Assembly: GCA_052400625.1 (NCBI GenBank)
Contig: JBQTGH010000001.1
DNA length: 64,000 nt
Source: Thermophagus sp052400625
GTDB taxonomy: Bacteria > Bacteroidota > Bacteroidia > Bacteroidales > Marinilabiliaceae
Strand: one strand, 5' to 3'
A program made the translations under genes and the position numbers. This document shows, piece by piece, positions 45,003 through 54,127 of this stretch. Below the pieces are notes generated by a model. It was not told the origin of the DNA. It saw only the letters and a list, made by a program, of their open reading frames with translations, and made no database searches. Positions within the stretch are counted from its first letter, which is position 1, and every line of letters begins with the position of its first letter.

Positions 45003-45045
45003 CGCAGACGGTTACTCCTCACGAAGTAACCGTCTGCGGTTAATT
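45003..45045. terminator. Terminator between the small membrane protein and comB
   Basis: CGCAGACGGTTACT (45003-45016) pairs perfectly with AGTAACCGTCTGCG (45025-45038), followed by a T-rich stretch. It stands between converging genes and may serve both. Confidence 0.8.
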
Positions 45046-45047
45046 TT

Positions 45048-45770
45048 CTATTGTTTTCCGGCAAAAATACTACCGTTTTCCCGGAAGCAGATCAGGTCAA
45101 TACAATCCTTCCGGAAGCAATAGGACAGATCGTCTTCTAAACCCTTACTCTTAAGTAATTGATAGTGTCTTCCCAGTGAGGCCATGCCATGCAAATCGTT
45201 TCGGGCATGGATAAATAATTGATGAGCCCCCAGTGCCGCATCCGACAAAAAAAGTGATTTTCCCATTTGCGATTGCACTATATCAATAATATACCCCGCA
45301 CATAAAGTATCTTCCATTGTAAAGCTTCCGTTGCTGCCTGAAGCAATCAGAGTAACTTCATCGAAGTTTTCCAAAACTTTTGCAGTCGATCTGGCATTCA
45401 GAAAAGCAGCAATAAAAAGGTCATTTGCAGCTTCTGCTGCCCGTATAGCACGGGTACCGTTGGTGGTCGTCATTACAAGAATATGATTCTCTACCACAAG
45501 GGAGGACATCTCCAAAGGACTATTTCCATAATCAAACCCCTCAATGGGATTGGCACTTCGCTCTCCAACAAGAAGAACATTCTCCGGGTGTAACTCTCTA
45601 TAATGGAATGCCTCCTCGGGCGTTAACACCGGCACTACTTTTGAAGCGCCGTTATTCAGGGCCGTTACCATTAGCGAGGTGGCACGCAACACATCAATAA
45701 CAACCACGGTACGGCCGGCAATCCGATTGGCCGACACTTCAGAATACGAAAAGATAACATCTATATTCAC
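45048..45770 (-). CDS. comB: 2-phosphosulfolactate phosphatase-like protein (ComB family)
   Basis: 240-residue protein of the ComB family, which in methanogens dephosphorylates 2-phosphosulfolactate in coenzyme M synthesis. Family motifs include VVVIDVLRATS, LLVGERSANPIEGFDYGNSP and TTTNGTRAI, then SGSNGSFTMEDTLCAG. The start appears to be GTG 45770; no ATG fits the family N terminus. It lies 13 bp after the MATE gene. Coenzyme M genes are not seen nearby, so the sulfolactate may serve another purpose, for example sulfonate or sulfonolipid metabolism; this is inference. Confidence 0.85.
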   Translation of the reverse strand: MNIDVIFSYSEVSANRIAGRTVVVIDVLRATSLMVTALNNGASKVVPVLTPEEAFHYRELHPENVLLVGERSANPIEGFDYGNSPLEMSSLVVENHILVMTTTNGTRAIRAAEAANDLFIAAFLNARSTAKVLENFDEVTLIASGSNGSFTMEDTLCAGYIIDIVQSQMGKSLFLSDAALGAHQLFIHARNDLHGMASLGRHYQLLKSKGLEDDLSYCFRKDCIDLICFRENGSIFAGKQ

Positions 45771-45783
45771 ATCAAAATAATTT

Positions 45784-47124
45784 TTATTGCATTTCTTTTG
45801 TCATCCATCTAAACCGCAACAAAAGAAACAAAGATATTGAAAATAACCCCAACAAGTATCCATACCATATACCCAGGGGCCCAGCATTCCAGACAAAAGC
45901 AAATAACCATCCGGTTGGCAAGGCTAACCCGAAATAGGCCACCAGAAGCATCCCAAACGGGATTCTGACATCTTCCAACCCACGCAATGCCCCCAACATA
46001 GTCACTTGCATGCCGTCAAACAACTGGAAGGCGCCGGCCACAATCATCAACCCGGCTGCAATGGAAGTTACCGCCTCTTGATCGATAAAAAGCGCAGGCA
46101 AGACATTTCTAAAAAAAACAAATAACGCTGCACTCAATCCCATAAAAGCAAGCACAAGATGTAATGATGCGAAAGTAACTGTCCGGATCGTTTCCGGCTC
46201 TCGCCGCCCCACCAGATGACTAACCTTAACAGTCGTTGCGGCGGCTATTCCCTGACTGATCATAAAGGTTAAACTGGCAAAGCTAAGAACGATCTGGTGA
46301 GCAGCCAAAGCAGCAGCGCCAAGCCACCCCATCATAATACTACCAAAACTGAAGGCTAAAACCTCGATAAAATACTGCCCACCAATGGGCAATCCCAACA
46401 ACAACAAATGACGACACCTAGTCCAGGAAAACCGGGTTTCACGGATATGAATCCTGAAATACTTAAAAAATTCTAATCTGGAAAAGACCCACAAAAAAAG
46501 AATCGGCATAACCATGCGGGATGTTAAAGTGGCATAACCGGCACCTAAAAGTCCCATGGCTGGAAATCCACCCTTACCGAAAATCCATAGATAATTCAAC
46601 AAAATATTCAACACATTAGCTGAAACTGTGATCACCATTGCAATGCGAGTATTGCCTAATCCTTCGGCGAATTGCTTAAACGTAAAAAATAAAATAAAGG
46701 GGATCATTGAAACAACCAAAATTCGATAGTAAGGTATTGCAGCCAACACTATTTCATTGGGTTGCCCCATATAAGGCATCAGATACGAAACAAGCCATAG
46801 GATTAATGTTAAAGACAATCCGGCCGCCTGAAAAGTGTATAACCCTTGCTTTAACCATTTGGTTGCCTCCAGCGAATTACCTCCTCCATAGGCTTTTCCA
46901 ATCAAAGGGGTCAATCCGTTAACCATGCCTATTCCAAAAACCATTCCTACAACAAAAACCGTATTAGCGAATGATGCTGCAGCCAAAGGAATTGTTCCCA
47001 ACTGTCCCACCATCAGGTTATCGGCCAATACAACGATCATCTGCCCAGCCTGAGCCAATATTACAGGAAATGCCAAGGCCAAATTGGATCGGTAATGAGC
47101 CGTATATGTTTTAATAATTTGCAT
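45784..47124 (-). CDS. MATE-family multidrug/toxin efflux pump
   Basis: 446-residue inner membrane antiporter with about 12 helices in two homologous halves. The opening is LAFPVILAQAGQMIVVLADNLMVGQLG, with the FANTVFVVGMVFG and GLTPLIGKAYG segments, and the second half starts near 235 with LLLLGLPIGGQYFIEV. These match NorM-like MATE proteins that export cationic compounds using Na+ or H+. The start codon shares a base with the trmN6 stop (TAATG), so translation is probably coupled. Substrate unknown. Confidence 0.92.
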   Translation of the reverse strand: MQIIKTYTAHYRSNLALAFPVILAQAGQMIVVLADNLMVGQLGTIPLAAASFANTVFVVGMVFGIGMVNGLTPLIGKAYGGGNSLEATKWLKQGLYTFQAAGLSLTLILWLVSYLMPYMGQPNEIVLAAIPYYRILVVSMIPFILFFTFKQFAEGLGNTRIAMVITVSANVLNILLNYLWIFGKGGFPAMGLLGAGYATLTSRMVMPILFLWVFSRLEFFKYFRIHIRETRFSWTRCRHLLLLGLPIGGQYFIEVLAFSFGSIMMGWLGAAALAAHQIVLSFASLTFMISQGIAAATTVKVSHLVGRREPETIRTVTFASLHLVLAFMGLSAALFVFFRNVLPALFIDQEAVTSIAAGLMIVAGAFQLFDGMQVTMLGALRGLEDVRIPFGMLLVAYFGLALPTGWLFAFVWNAGPLGIWYGYLLGLFSISLFLLLRFRWMTKEMQ

Positions 47125-47834
47125 TAAATGTTTAGATAAAAATCGCGAGTTAACGTTCTAAATTCCTCAGAATAATGATGACGAGATAACTCAATTACCA
47201 ACTCTTCTGCTTGCAAAGCAACCCGAGGCAGCTGAAGTCCCCATACAGAAATCACCCGCTTTACTGATTTGGAAGGTGTCGGCCTGATCTTCAATAACCG
47301 ATATTCGTATAAACCTCTTCTGGCAGCCTCCAAACGAAAATTCTCATAATCTAAAACCGGCAATATTAAAGAAAAAACACCAGTTTGCCGTAATGATTTT
47401 TTTATTCCTTCAATTAAATCGACATGAGACAAAGCGTGGTTATGACGTGCTAAGGCCTTTCGTGCAGAAGGATTCTTCATTCCCCCCGAAAAGAAAGGAG
47501 GATTGCACACTATCAAATCATATTGTTTGCCTACAGTATCACAAAATGTTTGAAAAGAAGATCTATAAACAGATAACCGATTGGCCCAAGGAGAAGCCTC
47601 AAAATTGGCTTCCATATCGTCACATGATGGATCATCCAGCTCTACAGCATCAATCTGGGCTTCGCAGCAGCGTTGGGCTAGAATAAGAGCAATAAGACCA
47701 GTCCCCGCTCCCACATCTAGCATGGACTTGGTATGATCCGGGATAGGTGTCCAAACCCCCGTTAAGACCCCATCAGTTCCCACCTTCATTATCGCTTTGT
47801 CCTGACGGATAGAAAATTGTTTAAACCGGAACAT
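47124..47834 (-). CDS. trmN6: tRNA1(Val) N6-adenine-37 methyltransferase
   Basis: 236-residue SAM-dependent methyltransferase. The SAM-binding motif is MLDVGAGTGLIALILA (about 38-53) and the adenine-N6 catalytic motif is VCNPPFF (about 111-117). The N terminus FRFKQFSIRQDKAIMKVGTDGVLTG is characteristic of TrmN6/YfiC, which methylates A37 of tRNA-Val. Two tRNA-Val genes are present about 14 kb away. It is coupled to the MATE gene by the TAATG overlap and lies 2 bp after the TIGR02757 gene. Confidence 0.9.
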   Translation of the reverse strand: MFRFKQFSIRQDKAIMKVGTDGVLTGVWTPIPDHTKSMLDVGAGTGLIALILAQRCCEAQIDAVELDDPSCDDMEANFEASPWANRLSVYRSSFQTFCDTVGKQYDLIVCNPPFFSGGMKNPSARKALARHNHALSHVDLIEGIKKSLRQTGVFSLILPVLDYENFRLEAARRGLYEYRLLKIRPTPSKSVKRVISVWGLQLPRVALQAEELVIELSRHHYSEEFRTLTRDFYLNI

Positions 47835-47836
47835 AT

Positions 47837-48601
47837 TTAAAACTTCTCGTAAACACCTAAACCAAAAAGGGCATAATCATAAAACACGGGATCGTGAGGA
47901 CGGAACTCTCTTAATTGCTGAGTGAGTTCCATGACACTTTTCAGATCATTCGATTTTCGGTTAAGCATTCCTAGCGATCGCGCAACCCTCCCAACATGTA
48001 TGTCAAGAGGTATAAGCAAATGAGCAGGATCCATGCTAGACCATAGCCCAAAGTCAACCGGGGAGTCACGACGAACCATCCATCTTAAATACATATTTAT
48101 ACGCTTGGCCGATGCATTCTTAGCGACATTAGCCACATGCTTTTCTGTTCTTAATGAAGGCTGAAAAGAGAAAAATAACTTCCTAAAATGATCAATGGCT
48201 CCCACCATCCCATTTGAACTGTATCCGGCAAAAAAGACCTTTTCCAATCCTTCATGATCAATATATATTCGGTGCAGTGCCTTCAAAAAATAGTGCGCAT
48301 CAACATCATTAAACGTTCGGTATACAAAGCCTGTCAGCCGATCAACCTCTCGCTCTGTAGCATTACAAATAAATTCATAGGGTGCCATATCCATCCGCTT
48401 CATCAGGTCTAAGCATTTGGTTAAAATCATGGATCGTTTTCCCCATGAAAGAATGGCTGTTAAAAAACCTGCAATTTCAATATCTTCTTTTAATTGAAAT
48501 AAGTGAGGAATTTGCACCGGATCCTCGTCGATGAACCATCGAGACTGATAATAATTGGCCTTGCTATCCAGAAACTCCTTCAGCTCTTTTTTATTAAGCA
48601 T
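47837..48601 (-). CDS. TIGR02757 (DUF2400) family protein
   Basis: 254 residues from ATG 48601 (MLNKKELKEFLDS); the open frame extends further to TTG 48652, overlapping the LolD gene, which is unlikely. The family is common in Bacteroidota and has no experimentally known role. Features typical of it include the GFLTAILSWGKRSMILTKC region and the ending KRINMYLRWMVRRDSPVDFGLW, PLDIHVGRVARSLGM. These suggest a nucleic-acid-related helical fold, but this is not established. Positioned between lolD and trmN6. Confidence 0.85.
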   Translation of the reverse strand: MLNKKELKEFLDSKANYYQSRWFIDEDPVQIPHLFQLKEDIEIAGFLTAILSWGKRSMILTKCLDLMKRMDMAPYEFICNATEREVDRLTGFVYRTFNDVDAHYFLKALHRIYIDHEGLEKVFFAGYSSNGMVGAIDHFRKLFFSFQPSLRTEKHVANVAKNASAKRINMYLRWMVRRDSPVDFGLWSSMDPAHLLIPLDIHVGRVARSLGMLNRKSNDLKSVMELTQQLREFRPHDPVFYDYALFGLGVYEKF

Positions 48602-48644
48602 AGCGAGAGAAAATTCACCCGGCAATGTTGCCGATAAGGAAATA

Positions 48645-49298
48645 CTAATCAACTATGACTCCATCCACAATATGTATGGTTCGGTCGGCCTTTTCGGCCA
48701 GGTGCTGATCATGAGTGACAATCACAAAAGTCTGATTGAATTGTTTTCTCAGGTCAACAAAGAGGTCCATCAACTCTTCCTGATTTTTGGAGTCAAGGTT
48801 TCCTGAAGGTTCATCGGCAAACACCACTAAGGGATCATTTACCAGAGCACGGGCTACTGCCACCCGCTGTTTTTCACCACCACTCAGTTCGGCCGGCTTA
48901 TGATCTAACCGTTCCGAAAGACCAAGATAAGACAAAAGCTTCAGAGCGCGGTCTTGGGCTTCTTTGTCCTTCCTTCCTGCAATAAGTCCGGGAAGCATAC
49001 AGTTTTCCAGCGCAGTAAATTCCGGCAGCAATTGATGAAACTGAAAAACAAAACCAATATGTTGATTCCTAAATTTTGCGAGTTGATTCCCCGTAAGCCT
49101 ATTGATTGGAGTGTTGTTAATTATCACTTCTCCTTTTGAGGGTTGGTCCAACGATCCCAAAATCTGAAGCAGGGTTGTTTTCCCGGCTCCACTAGCTCCC
49201 AAAATGGTTACAATCTCACCCTTTTCGATAGAGAGATCAATACCCTTTAGAACTTTAAGATCACCAAACTGCTTTTCTATATTTTGTCCTACTACCAT
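48645..49298 (-). CDS. lolD: LolD-type ABC transporter ATP-binding protein
   Basis: 217-residue ATPase of the LolCDE/MacB group, which moves lipoproteins from the inner membrane towards the outer membrane or drives related FtsX-type permeases. All ATPase motifs are intact: Walker A GASGAGKTT, Q-loop FVFQFHQLLPEFTALEN, signature LSGGEKQR, Walker B VVFADEPSGNLDS and H-loop VTHDQHL. No LolC/E permease is adjacent, so partner genes must be elsewhere. It contrasts with the degenerate ATPase at 56588-57268. Confidence 0.88.
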   Translation of the reverse strand: MVVGQNIEKQFGDLKVLKGIDLSIEKGEIVTILGASGAGKTTLLQILGSLDQPSKGEVIINNTPINRLTGNQLAKFRNQHIGFVFQFHQLLPEFTALENCMLPGLIAGRKDKEAQDRALKLLSYLGLSERLDHKPAELSGGEKQRVAVARALVNDPLVVFADEPSGNLDSKNQEELMDLFVDLRKQFNQTFVIVTHDQHLAEKADRTIHIVDGVIVD

Positions 49299-49371
49299 TC
49301 TTTACTAATAGTTTTTTCTACCGATTTTGTCCGGTTTTTTACATTTGCCATCTCGATCCCTATATCCGAAC

Positions 49372-50316
49372 TCATAGCGTATACAAGAACCAAATATATA
49401 ATATATATATCAATAGAAATATTACACCTTTAAAGCGGGTTATTAGTCCTTTCTTTAAAGGTATCATAAAAAGTAACAGCAACACACCTATTCCAATCAT
49501 CCACCAAATGTCAAAAGAAATCACACGTTTCGATACCTCTAAAGGCTTCAGAATAGCAGTTAATCCCAATATGGAAAAAACATTAAATATGTTGGATCCA
49601 ATAATATTTCCCACCGAAATTTCCATCTCTTTTTTTAAAGCTGCCGCCAATGATGTAGCCAATTCCGGAACGCTGGTACCAAATGCAACAATGGATATGC
49701 CCACTACTCTTTCACTCACTCCCCAACCTATAGCCAGCTCACTGGCCCCAGCGACTAACCAATCAGCACCAAAATACAGACCGGTAATCGATAGGATCAC
49801 TAAGAGCAATGAAACCCATAACTTCTTTCTAGGTCTCTGAAATACTTCTTCTCGAAGCGAGGACTGACGTCGGGAATAAATCACAGACCAAAAGAGATAT
49901 AAAAGTATTAAAATAAACAAAACCAAACCTTCCACCCTATGGATTATCCAGTCCATCCCAAACAAGTATAAAAGGATAAACGAGAGCATCATAACCGACC
50001 AGTCAAATAATACGGAACGACGCTTTACCTCTATAGGAAAAACGACTGCTACACATCCCAGAATAAGAGCTATATTGGCAATATTGGATCCAACAATGTT
50101 CCCGATGGAAATGTCTGGTGAATTGGTAAACACGGCTTCAACACTCACAAAAAGCTCCGGCGCAGAAGTGCCAAAAGCAACCACCGTAAGACCAACGACC
50201 AAAGGACTAATCCGGAAATGAAGTGATAATTCTACCCCTCCCTTTACCAGTAGATTTCCACTGACAAACAGCAACACAAAGCCGGCAATAACCTGTAAGT
50301 ATAGAAATAAATCCAT
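49372..50316 (-). CDS. Calcium/sodium antiporter (CaCA family, YrbG-like)
   Basis: 314-residue inner membrane exchanger from ATG 50316; a GTG further upstream (50361) is less likely. The family's two alpha-repeats are clear: LTVVAFGTSAPELFVSV (about 38-55) and ISIVAFGTSVPELATSL (about 200-217). Each is followed by a GNIVGSN or GNIIGSN metal-site motif. About ten hydrophobic helices are predicted. It exchanges Ca2+ for Na+ or H+. Regulation is not visible. Confidence 0.92.
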   Translation of the reverse strand: MDLFLYLQVIAGFVLLFVSGNLLVKGGVELSLHFRISPLVVGLTVVAFGTSAPELFVSVEAVFTNSPDISIGNIVGSNIANIALILGCVAVVFPIEVKRRSVLFDWSVMMLSFILLYLFGMDWIIHRVEGLVLFILILLYLFWSVIYSRRQSSLREEVFQRPRKKLWVSLLLVILSITGLYFGADWLVAGASELAIGWGVSERVVGISIVAFGTSVPELATSLAAALKKEMEISVGNIIGSNIFNVFSILGLTAILKPLEVSKRVISFDIWWMIGIGVLLLLFMIPLKKGLITRFKGVIFLLIYILYIWFLYTL

Positions 50317-50462
50317 TATAATACTTTTGAAATAACCAATGAATCGGATAACTCCGGTCACTCAAAAATTTTTCCCCGAAAAATTCCCCAGATAAAATAT
50401 CACAGGCATTAGACGAAACCTATAGCCTAATATTCAAAAGAAGCAAATTCTTAAATTGATGT

Positions 50463-50858
50463 CTAATCCTTCTCTTCATCCAACCCGTAGGCTTTTCTAA
50501 CATTTTCATCCATCTCTTGGGACCGAGTAGGCTCAGTCGTGGTCTCACCCCCGTCATTCATTGAGCCATCTTCTCTAAGCGATTCTCCAACTTCCTCTCC
50601 TACATGCTTGACATCTTCATTAACCTCATCTTTCTGCTCTTTTAGATAGTGCTGAACCTCTCCCAAATCTTCCTTCAAATCGTCAGTACTTTCTTCAAAC
50701 TCTTTCTTCAGGTCATCCGCAGCTTTTCGAAACTCATTCATCCCTTTGCCAAGCATCCGAGCAAACTCAGGGATCTTATCGGCGCCGAACAACAATAAAA
50801 TAACCAAAAAGATGACAAAAATTTCACCCATCGATATGCCGAAAAGAAACGTTATCAT
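50463..50858 (-). CDS. tatA: Sec-independent translocase subunit TatA/TatB-like
   Basis: 131-residue protein starting at ATG 50858, 22 bp after an exact -7 box; the frame extends to TTG 50882, inside that promoter box. A single membrane helix (about 8-25) is followed by the conserved FGADKIPEFARMLGKG hinge and an amphipathic helix. A long acidic, Lys/Glu-rich coiled region and Gly/Thr-rich tail (about 55-131) follow. It belongs to the Tat export system for folded proteins. The long tail is more TatB-like, but Bacteroidota often use such TatA proteins; TatC is not in the window. Confidence 0.88.
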   Translation of the reverse strand: MITFLFGISMGEIFVIFLVILLLFGADKIPEFARMLGKGMNEFRKAADDLKKEFEESTDDLKEDLGEVQHYLKEQKDEVNEDVKHVGEEVGESLREDGSMNDGGETTTEPTRSQEMDENVRKAYGLDEEKD

Positions 50859-50879
50859 ATTAGTGCCATTTATTTCTGC

Positions 50880-50887
50880 CAAAGATA
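50880..50887 (-). promoter_or_regulatory. -7 element of tatA
   Basis: TATCTTTG on the minus strand, directly after the T run of the secDF terminator and 22 bp before the ATG. The adjacency implies that tatA is a separate transcript from secDF. Confidence 0.55.
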
Positions 50888-50925
50888 TAAAAAAATTCCC
50901 CGGTTGGCTTTTTCCAACCGGGGAA
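50888..50925 (-). terminator. Terminator of secDF
   Basis: A 12-bp perfect stem, TTCCCCGGTTGG (50896-50907) with CCAACCGGGGAA (50914-50925), around a 6-nt loop. On the minus strand it is followed by a T7 run. Confidence 0.88.
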
Positions 50926-50954
50926 CTATTTTTCCTATATGATCTTACAAATCT

Positions 50955-53954
50955 TTATTTTTTACGGCCTTTTTTAAGTCGGTTTTCTATAAAACTAAAA
51001 GCAATAGGTGATGCAATAAACAGGGATGAATAAGTTCCCACAACCACACCTACAATCAGCGCAAATACAAAGCCTTGAATAACTTCACTTCCAAAAAGGA
51101 AAATAACCAACAACACAACCAGAGTGGTCAATGACGTATTAATTGTACGGCTAATGGTAGAGTTCATGGCCAAGTTAAATACTTCTTTCAACTCTCTTTT
51201 TGGATAAAGACCACGATACTCCCGAATCCGGTCAAACACAACCACGGTATCATTAATCGAATACCCTATCACTGTAAGCACGGCAGCAATAAACGACTGG
51301 TCTATTTCCATTGAAAATGGCATCACGGAATAGAGTAAAGAAAAGGCTCCTAACACAATTAACACATCATGCACAAGTGCTCCAATAGCTCCTATTCCAT
51401 ACTCCCAGTTCCGGAAACGGATCAGAATATACAGGAATATCACAATCAATGAGAAAAAGATGGCATAACCCGCTTTGCTTCTGATATCTGTTGCAATGGT
51501 AGGACCCACTTTCTGAGAGCTCTGACGAAAATCAGACAGGAACTTATTGAGTGTGACACCGTCGCCCAAGAAAGGCTGAAGGCCTTCATACAACTTATTT
51601 ACCACCTTATCATCGGTTTCCTTATCATCTTCGTCGATCAAATAGTTGGTAGTAATCCTTATCTGATGATCTGATCCAAATGTTTTGGCTTCAACATTAG
51701 CTTCTTCAAAGGCATCGGTTAAAGCAGATTGAATATCACTAGCGGATACGGCTTGCTCAAAACGAACAACATAGGAACGCCCTCCCGTAAAGTCAATACC
51801 TTGTTTCAAGCCTCTGAAGGATAGAGAAAGAACACCAAGCAGAATAACAATACCGGAAATCACAAAAAAGAGCTTTCTTTTCTCAATAAATTTGATGTGT
51901 GCCTGACTAAAAAGGCGATCGGTCAAATTGGTTGAAAAGCGAATATCAATTTTTGTGTTCATTAATCTTTCAAAAACCAAACGCGTAATGAAGATGGCTG
52001 AGAAGAACGAGGTTGCAATACCAATCATTAAAGTAGTGGCAAACCCTTTTATTGGGCCGGTACCAAAACTAAACAGAATCAGACCGGTTAAAAAGGTGGT
52101 GATATTGGCATCAATAATTGCAGAAAAAGCATTCTTATAACCATCTGCAATAGCTAGTTTAAGACCCTTGCCGGCTCTCAGCTCCTCCCGTATACGTTCA
52201 TAAATCAACACATTAGCATCAACAGACATGCCGATGGTAAGCACAATACCCGCGATACCTGGCAGCGTCAATACGGCATTAAATGCCGCCAGCACGCCCA
52301 TAATAAAGAACATATTGGCAATCAAAGCCAAGTCGGCAACCAGACCTGCTTTTACACCGTAATATAATATCATGTAAATCAACACAGCAATAAAAGCCCA
52401 TATAAAGGATGTAAGTCCGGCATTTACCGCTTCAGACCCCAGAGATGGCCCCACAACAGTGCTTTCAACCACGCGAGCAGGAGCAGGCATTTTCCCTGAT
52501 TGCAATACATTCGCCAAGTCTTTAGCCTCCTGTGGCGTAAAATCACCGGTAATAGAACTTCTACCTCCGGTTATTTCATTTTGTACGGTAGGGAATGAAT
52601 AAACATAACCATCCAATACGATGGCGATCGATTTTTTAATGTTCGCCTTAGTAAGCCGAGCCCATGTTTTTGCCCCCTCACTATTCATCGCCATTTCAAT
52701 CTCATAGCTTCCTTGCTGATTGGTGACAGCTCTTGCATTGGATACCGCATCGCCTTCCAACGGCGGACGACCATCGTGGCTGGTCACTCGCAAAGCAATT
52801 AACTGAAATAATTCTTCTTTACTGTCAAATTGTTGATTGGTCCAATATTGAGCTTCATCAGCCGGAATCGGTTTGATGGTCCATAAAAACTTAACGTCAC
52901 GAGGCATCCGGGATTGAACTTCCTCCATTGCCAGATAATTGTTTACTTTACCTGTATCTCGTGAAGTGGCCAAACCAACAACCGGACCATTGGGGCGTCC
53001 ACTGGGAGCAAGATAAGTAAAGAGTGAAACCATTTCCTCATTATCTTCTATCCCAAGAGAATCGCTATCAATCTCATCCAGCAGGGCGAGATCACTCTCT
53101 TCCTGTTCTTCTTTAGTGGCCTGGAGAGTAGAATCAGCTTTTGAAGTTGATTTTACTTCTGTTGTAATTCTGTTGACTTCTATCAGGCTTTGAAATATTT
53201 CTTCCTGATTATAAGTTTCCCAAAATTCCAGATTGGCAGTTCCCTGCAGCAAGCCCTTGACCCGTTCGGGATCTCCCACACCGGGTAATTCTATAAGAAT
53301 ACGACCTGTTTGGTCCAAGCGTTGGATATTGGGTTGAGTAACGCCAAAGCGATCGATACGCGTACGAAGAATATTAAAGGCATTATCAATAGCTCCCTTC
53401 GCTTCTTCACGGATAACATTAAGCACCTCTTCATTTGTTGAATTATAATCCACTTTTTCTCTTAACTCAACCGTATTGAAAATAGCTGCCAGTCGACCAT
53501 CAGGAGCAACCTCTTCGAATGCTTCTCCAAACAAAGTGGTAAAATCTTTGGTGGAACTCTTTTCTCGCTCACGAGCCAATTTTAACGCTTTATGAAATGT
53601 TTCGTCCTGGCTGTAGTTCGAAAGTGCCTTTATAATATCTTCGACCTTTATTTCGAGAATGAGGTTCATCCCACCTTTAAGGTCAAGACCAAAATTGATT
53701 TCACGTTCTTTACACTCCTGGTAGGTGTATTTCCTCAATCCGAAAAGAAAGTTATAAACCACCTCGTTTTTCATGGAATCGAGATAGTTAAAACGGTACT
53801 GACTGATCAGAGAAGGATCGTTACCACCACGCTGAAGGGCATATTCTTCTGCCTGTTTTTCGACATCGCGAGTATGGAATGTAAAGATCAACTGATACAA
53901 ACTAACCAAAGCCAAAAGAATGGCAAATAGCCTGATCGCTCCTTTATTCTGCAT
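50955..53954 (-). CDS. secDF: Protein translocase subunit SecDF (fused)
   Basis: 999-residue fusion of SecD and SecF, which use the proton gradient to pull preproteins through SecYEG. SecD occupies about 1-640, with TM1, a large periplasmic P1 domain (containing GLDLKGGMNLILE, RIDRFGVTQPNIQ, ILIELPGVGD) and the later membrane block (GIVLTIGMSVDANVLIYERIREE). SecF follows from about 670, with GIDFTGGRSYVVRF and VIGYSINDTVVVFDRIRE. The fused form is usual in Bacteroidota. An acidic Ser/Glu/Asp stretch at about 265-300 is a lineage-specific insertion in the periplasmic domain. Confidence 0.96.
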   Translation of the reverse strand: MQNKGAIRLFAILLALVSLYQLIFTFHTRDVEKQAEEYALQRGGNDPSLISQYRFNYLDSMKNEVVYNFLFGLRKYTYQECKEREINFGLDLKGGMNLILEIKVEDIIKALSNYSQDETFHKALKLAREREKSSTKDFTTLFGEAFEEVAPDGRLAAIFNTVELREKVDYNSTNEEVLNVIREEAKGAIDNAFNILRTRIDRFGVTQPNIQRLDQTGRILIELPGVGDPERVKGLLQGTANLEFWETYNQEEIFQSLIEVNRITTEVKSTSKADSTLQATKEEQEESDLALLDEIDSDSLGIEDNEEMVSLFTYLAPSGRPNGPVVGLATSRDTGKVNNYLAMEEVQSRMPRDVKFLWTIKPIPADEAQYWTNQQFDSKEELFQLIALRVTSHDGRPPLEGDAVSNARAVTNQQGSYEIEMAMNSEGAKTWARLTKANIKKSIAIVLDGYVYSFPTVQNEITGGRSSITGDFTPQEAKDLANVLQSGKMPAPARVVESTVVGPSLGSEAVNAGLTSFIWAFIAVLIYMILYYGVKAGLVADLALIANMFFIMGVLAAFNAVLTLPGIAGIVLTIGMSVDANVLIYERIREELRAGKGLKLAIADGYKNAFSAIIDANITTFLTGLILFSFGTGPIKGFATTLMIGIATSFFSAIFITRLVFERLMNTKIDIRFSTNLTDRLFSQAHIKFIEKRKLFFVISGIVILLGVLSLSFRGLKQGIDFTGGRSYVVRFEQAVSASDIQSALTDAFEEANVEAKTFGSDHQIRITTNYLIDEDDKETDDKVVNKLYEGLQPFLGDGVTLNKFLSDFRQSSQKVGPTIATDIRSKAGYAIFFSLIVIFLYILIRFRNWEYGIGAIGALVHDVLIVLGAFSLLYSVMPFSMEIDQSFIAAVLTVIGYSINDTVVVFDRIREYRGLYPKRELKEVFNLAMNSTISRTINTSLTTLVVLLVIFLFGSEVIQGFVFALIVGVVVGTYSSLFIASPIAFSFIENRLKKGRKK

Positions 53955-54002
53955 TTGTTGGTATTTTTATTAATTCAAAATCACATTTTTCTACTAAACG
54001 CG

Positions 54003-54010
54003 CAAATATA
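54003..54010 (-). promoter_or_regulatory. -7 element of secDF
   Basis: TATATTTG on the minus strand, about 50 bp before the start codon. No clear TTG partner at the usual distance. Confidence 0.5.
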
Positions 54011-54127
54011 TTGATTTTTTTTAAAACCTTTTGGCTTTGTGTTGCTAAAAGACCAGCATTAATATTTGCAGGACACTAAATCTTAATAAAAAACAATATG
54101 AGAAATAAATTACTAAATTGGTTTAAA

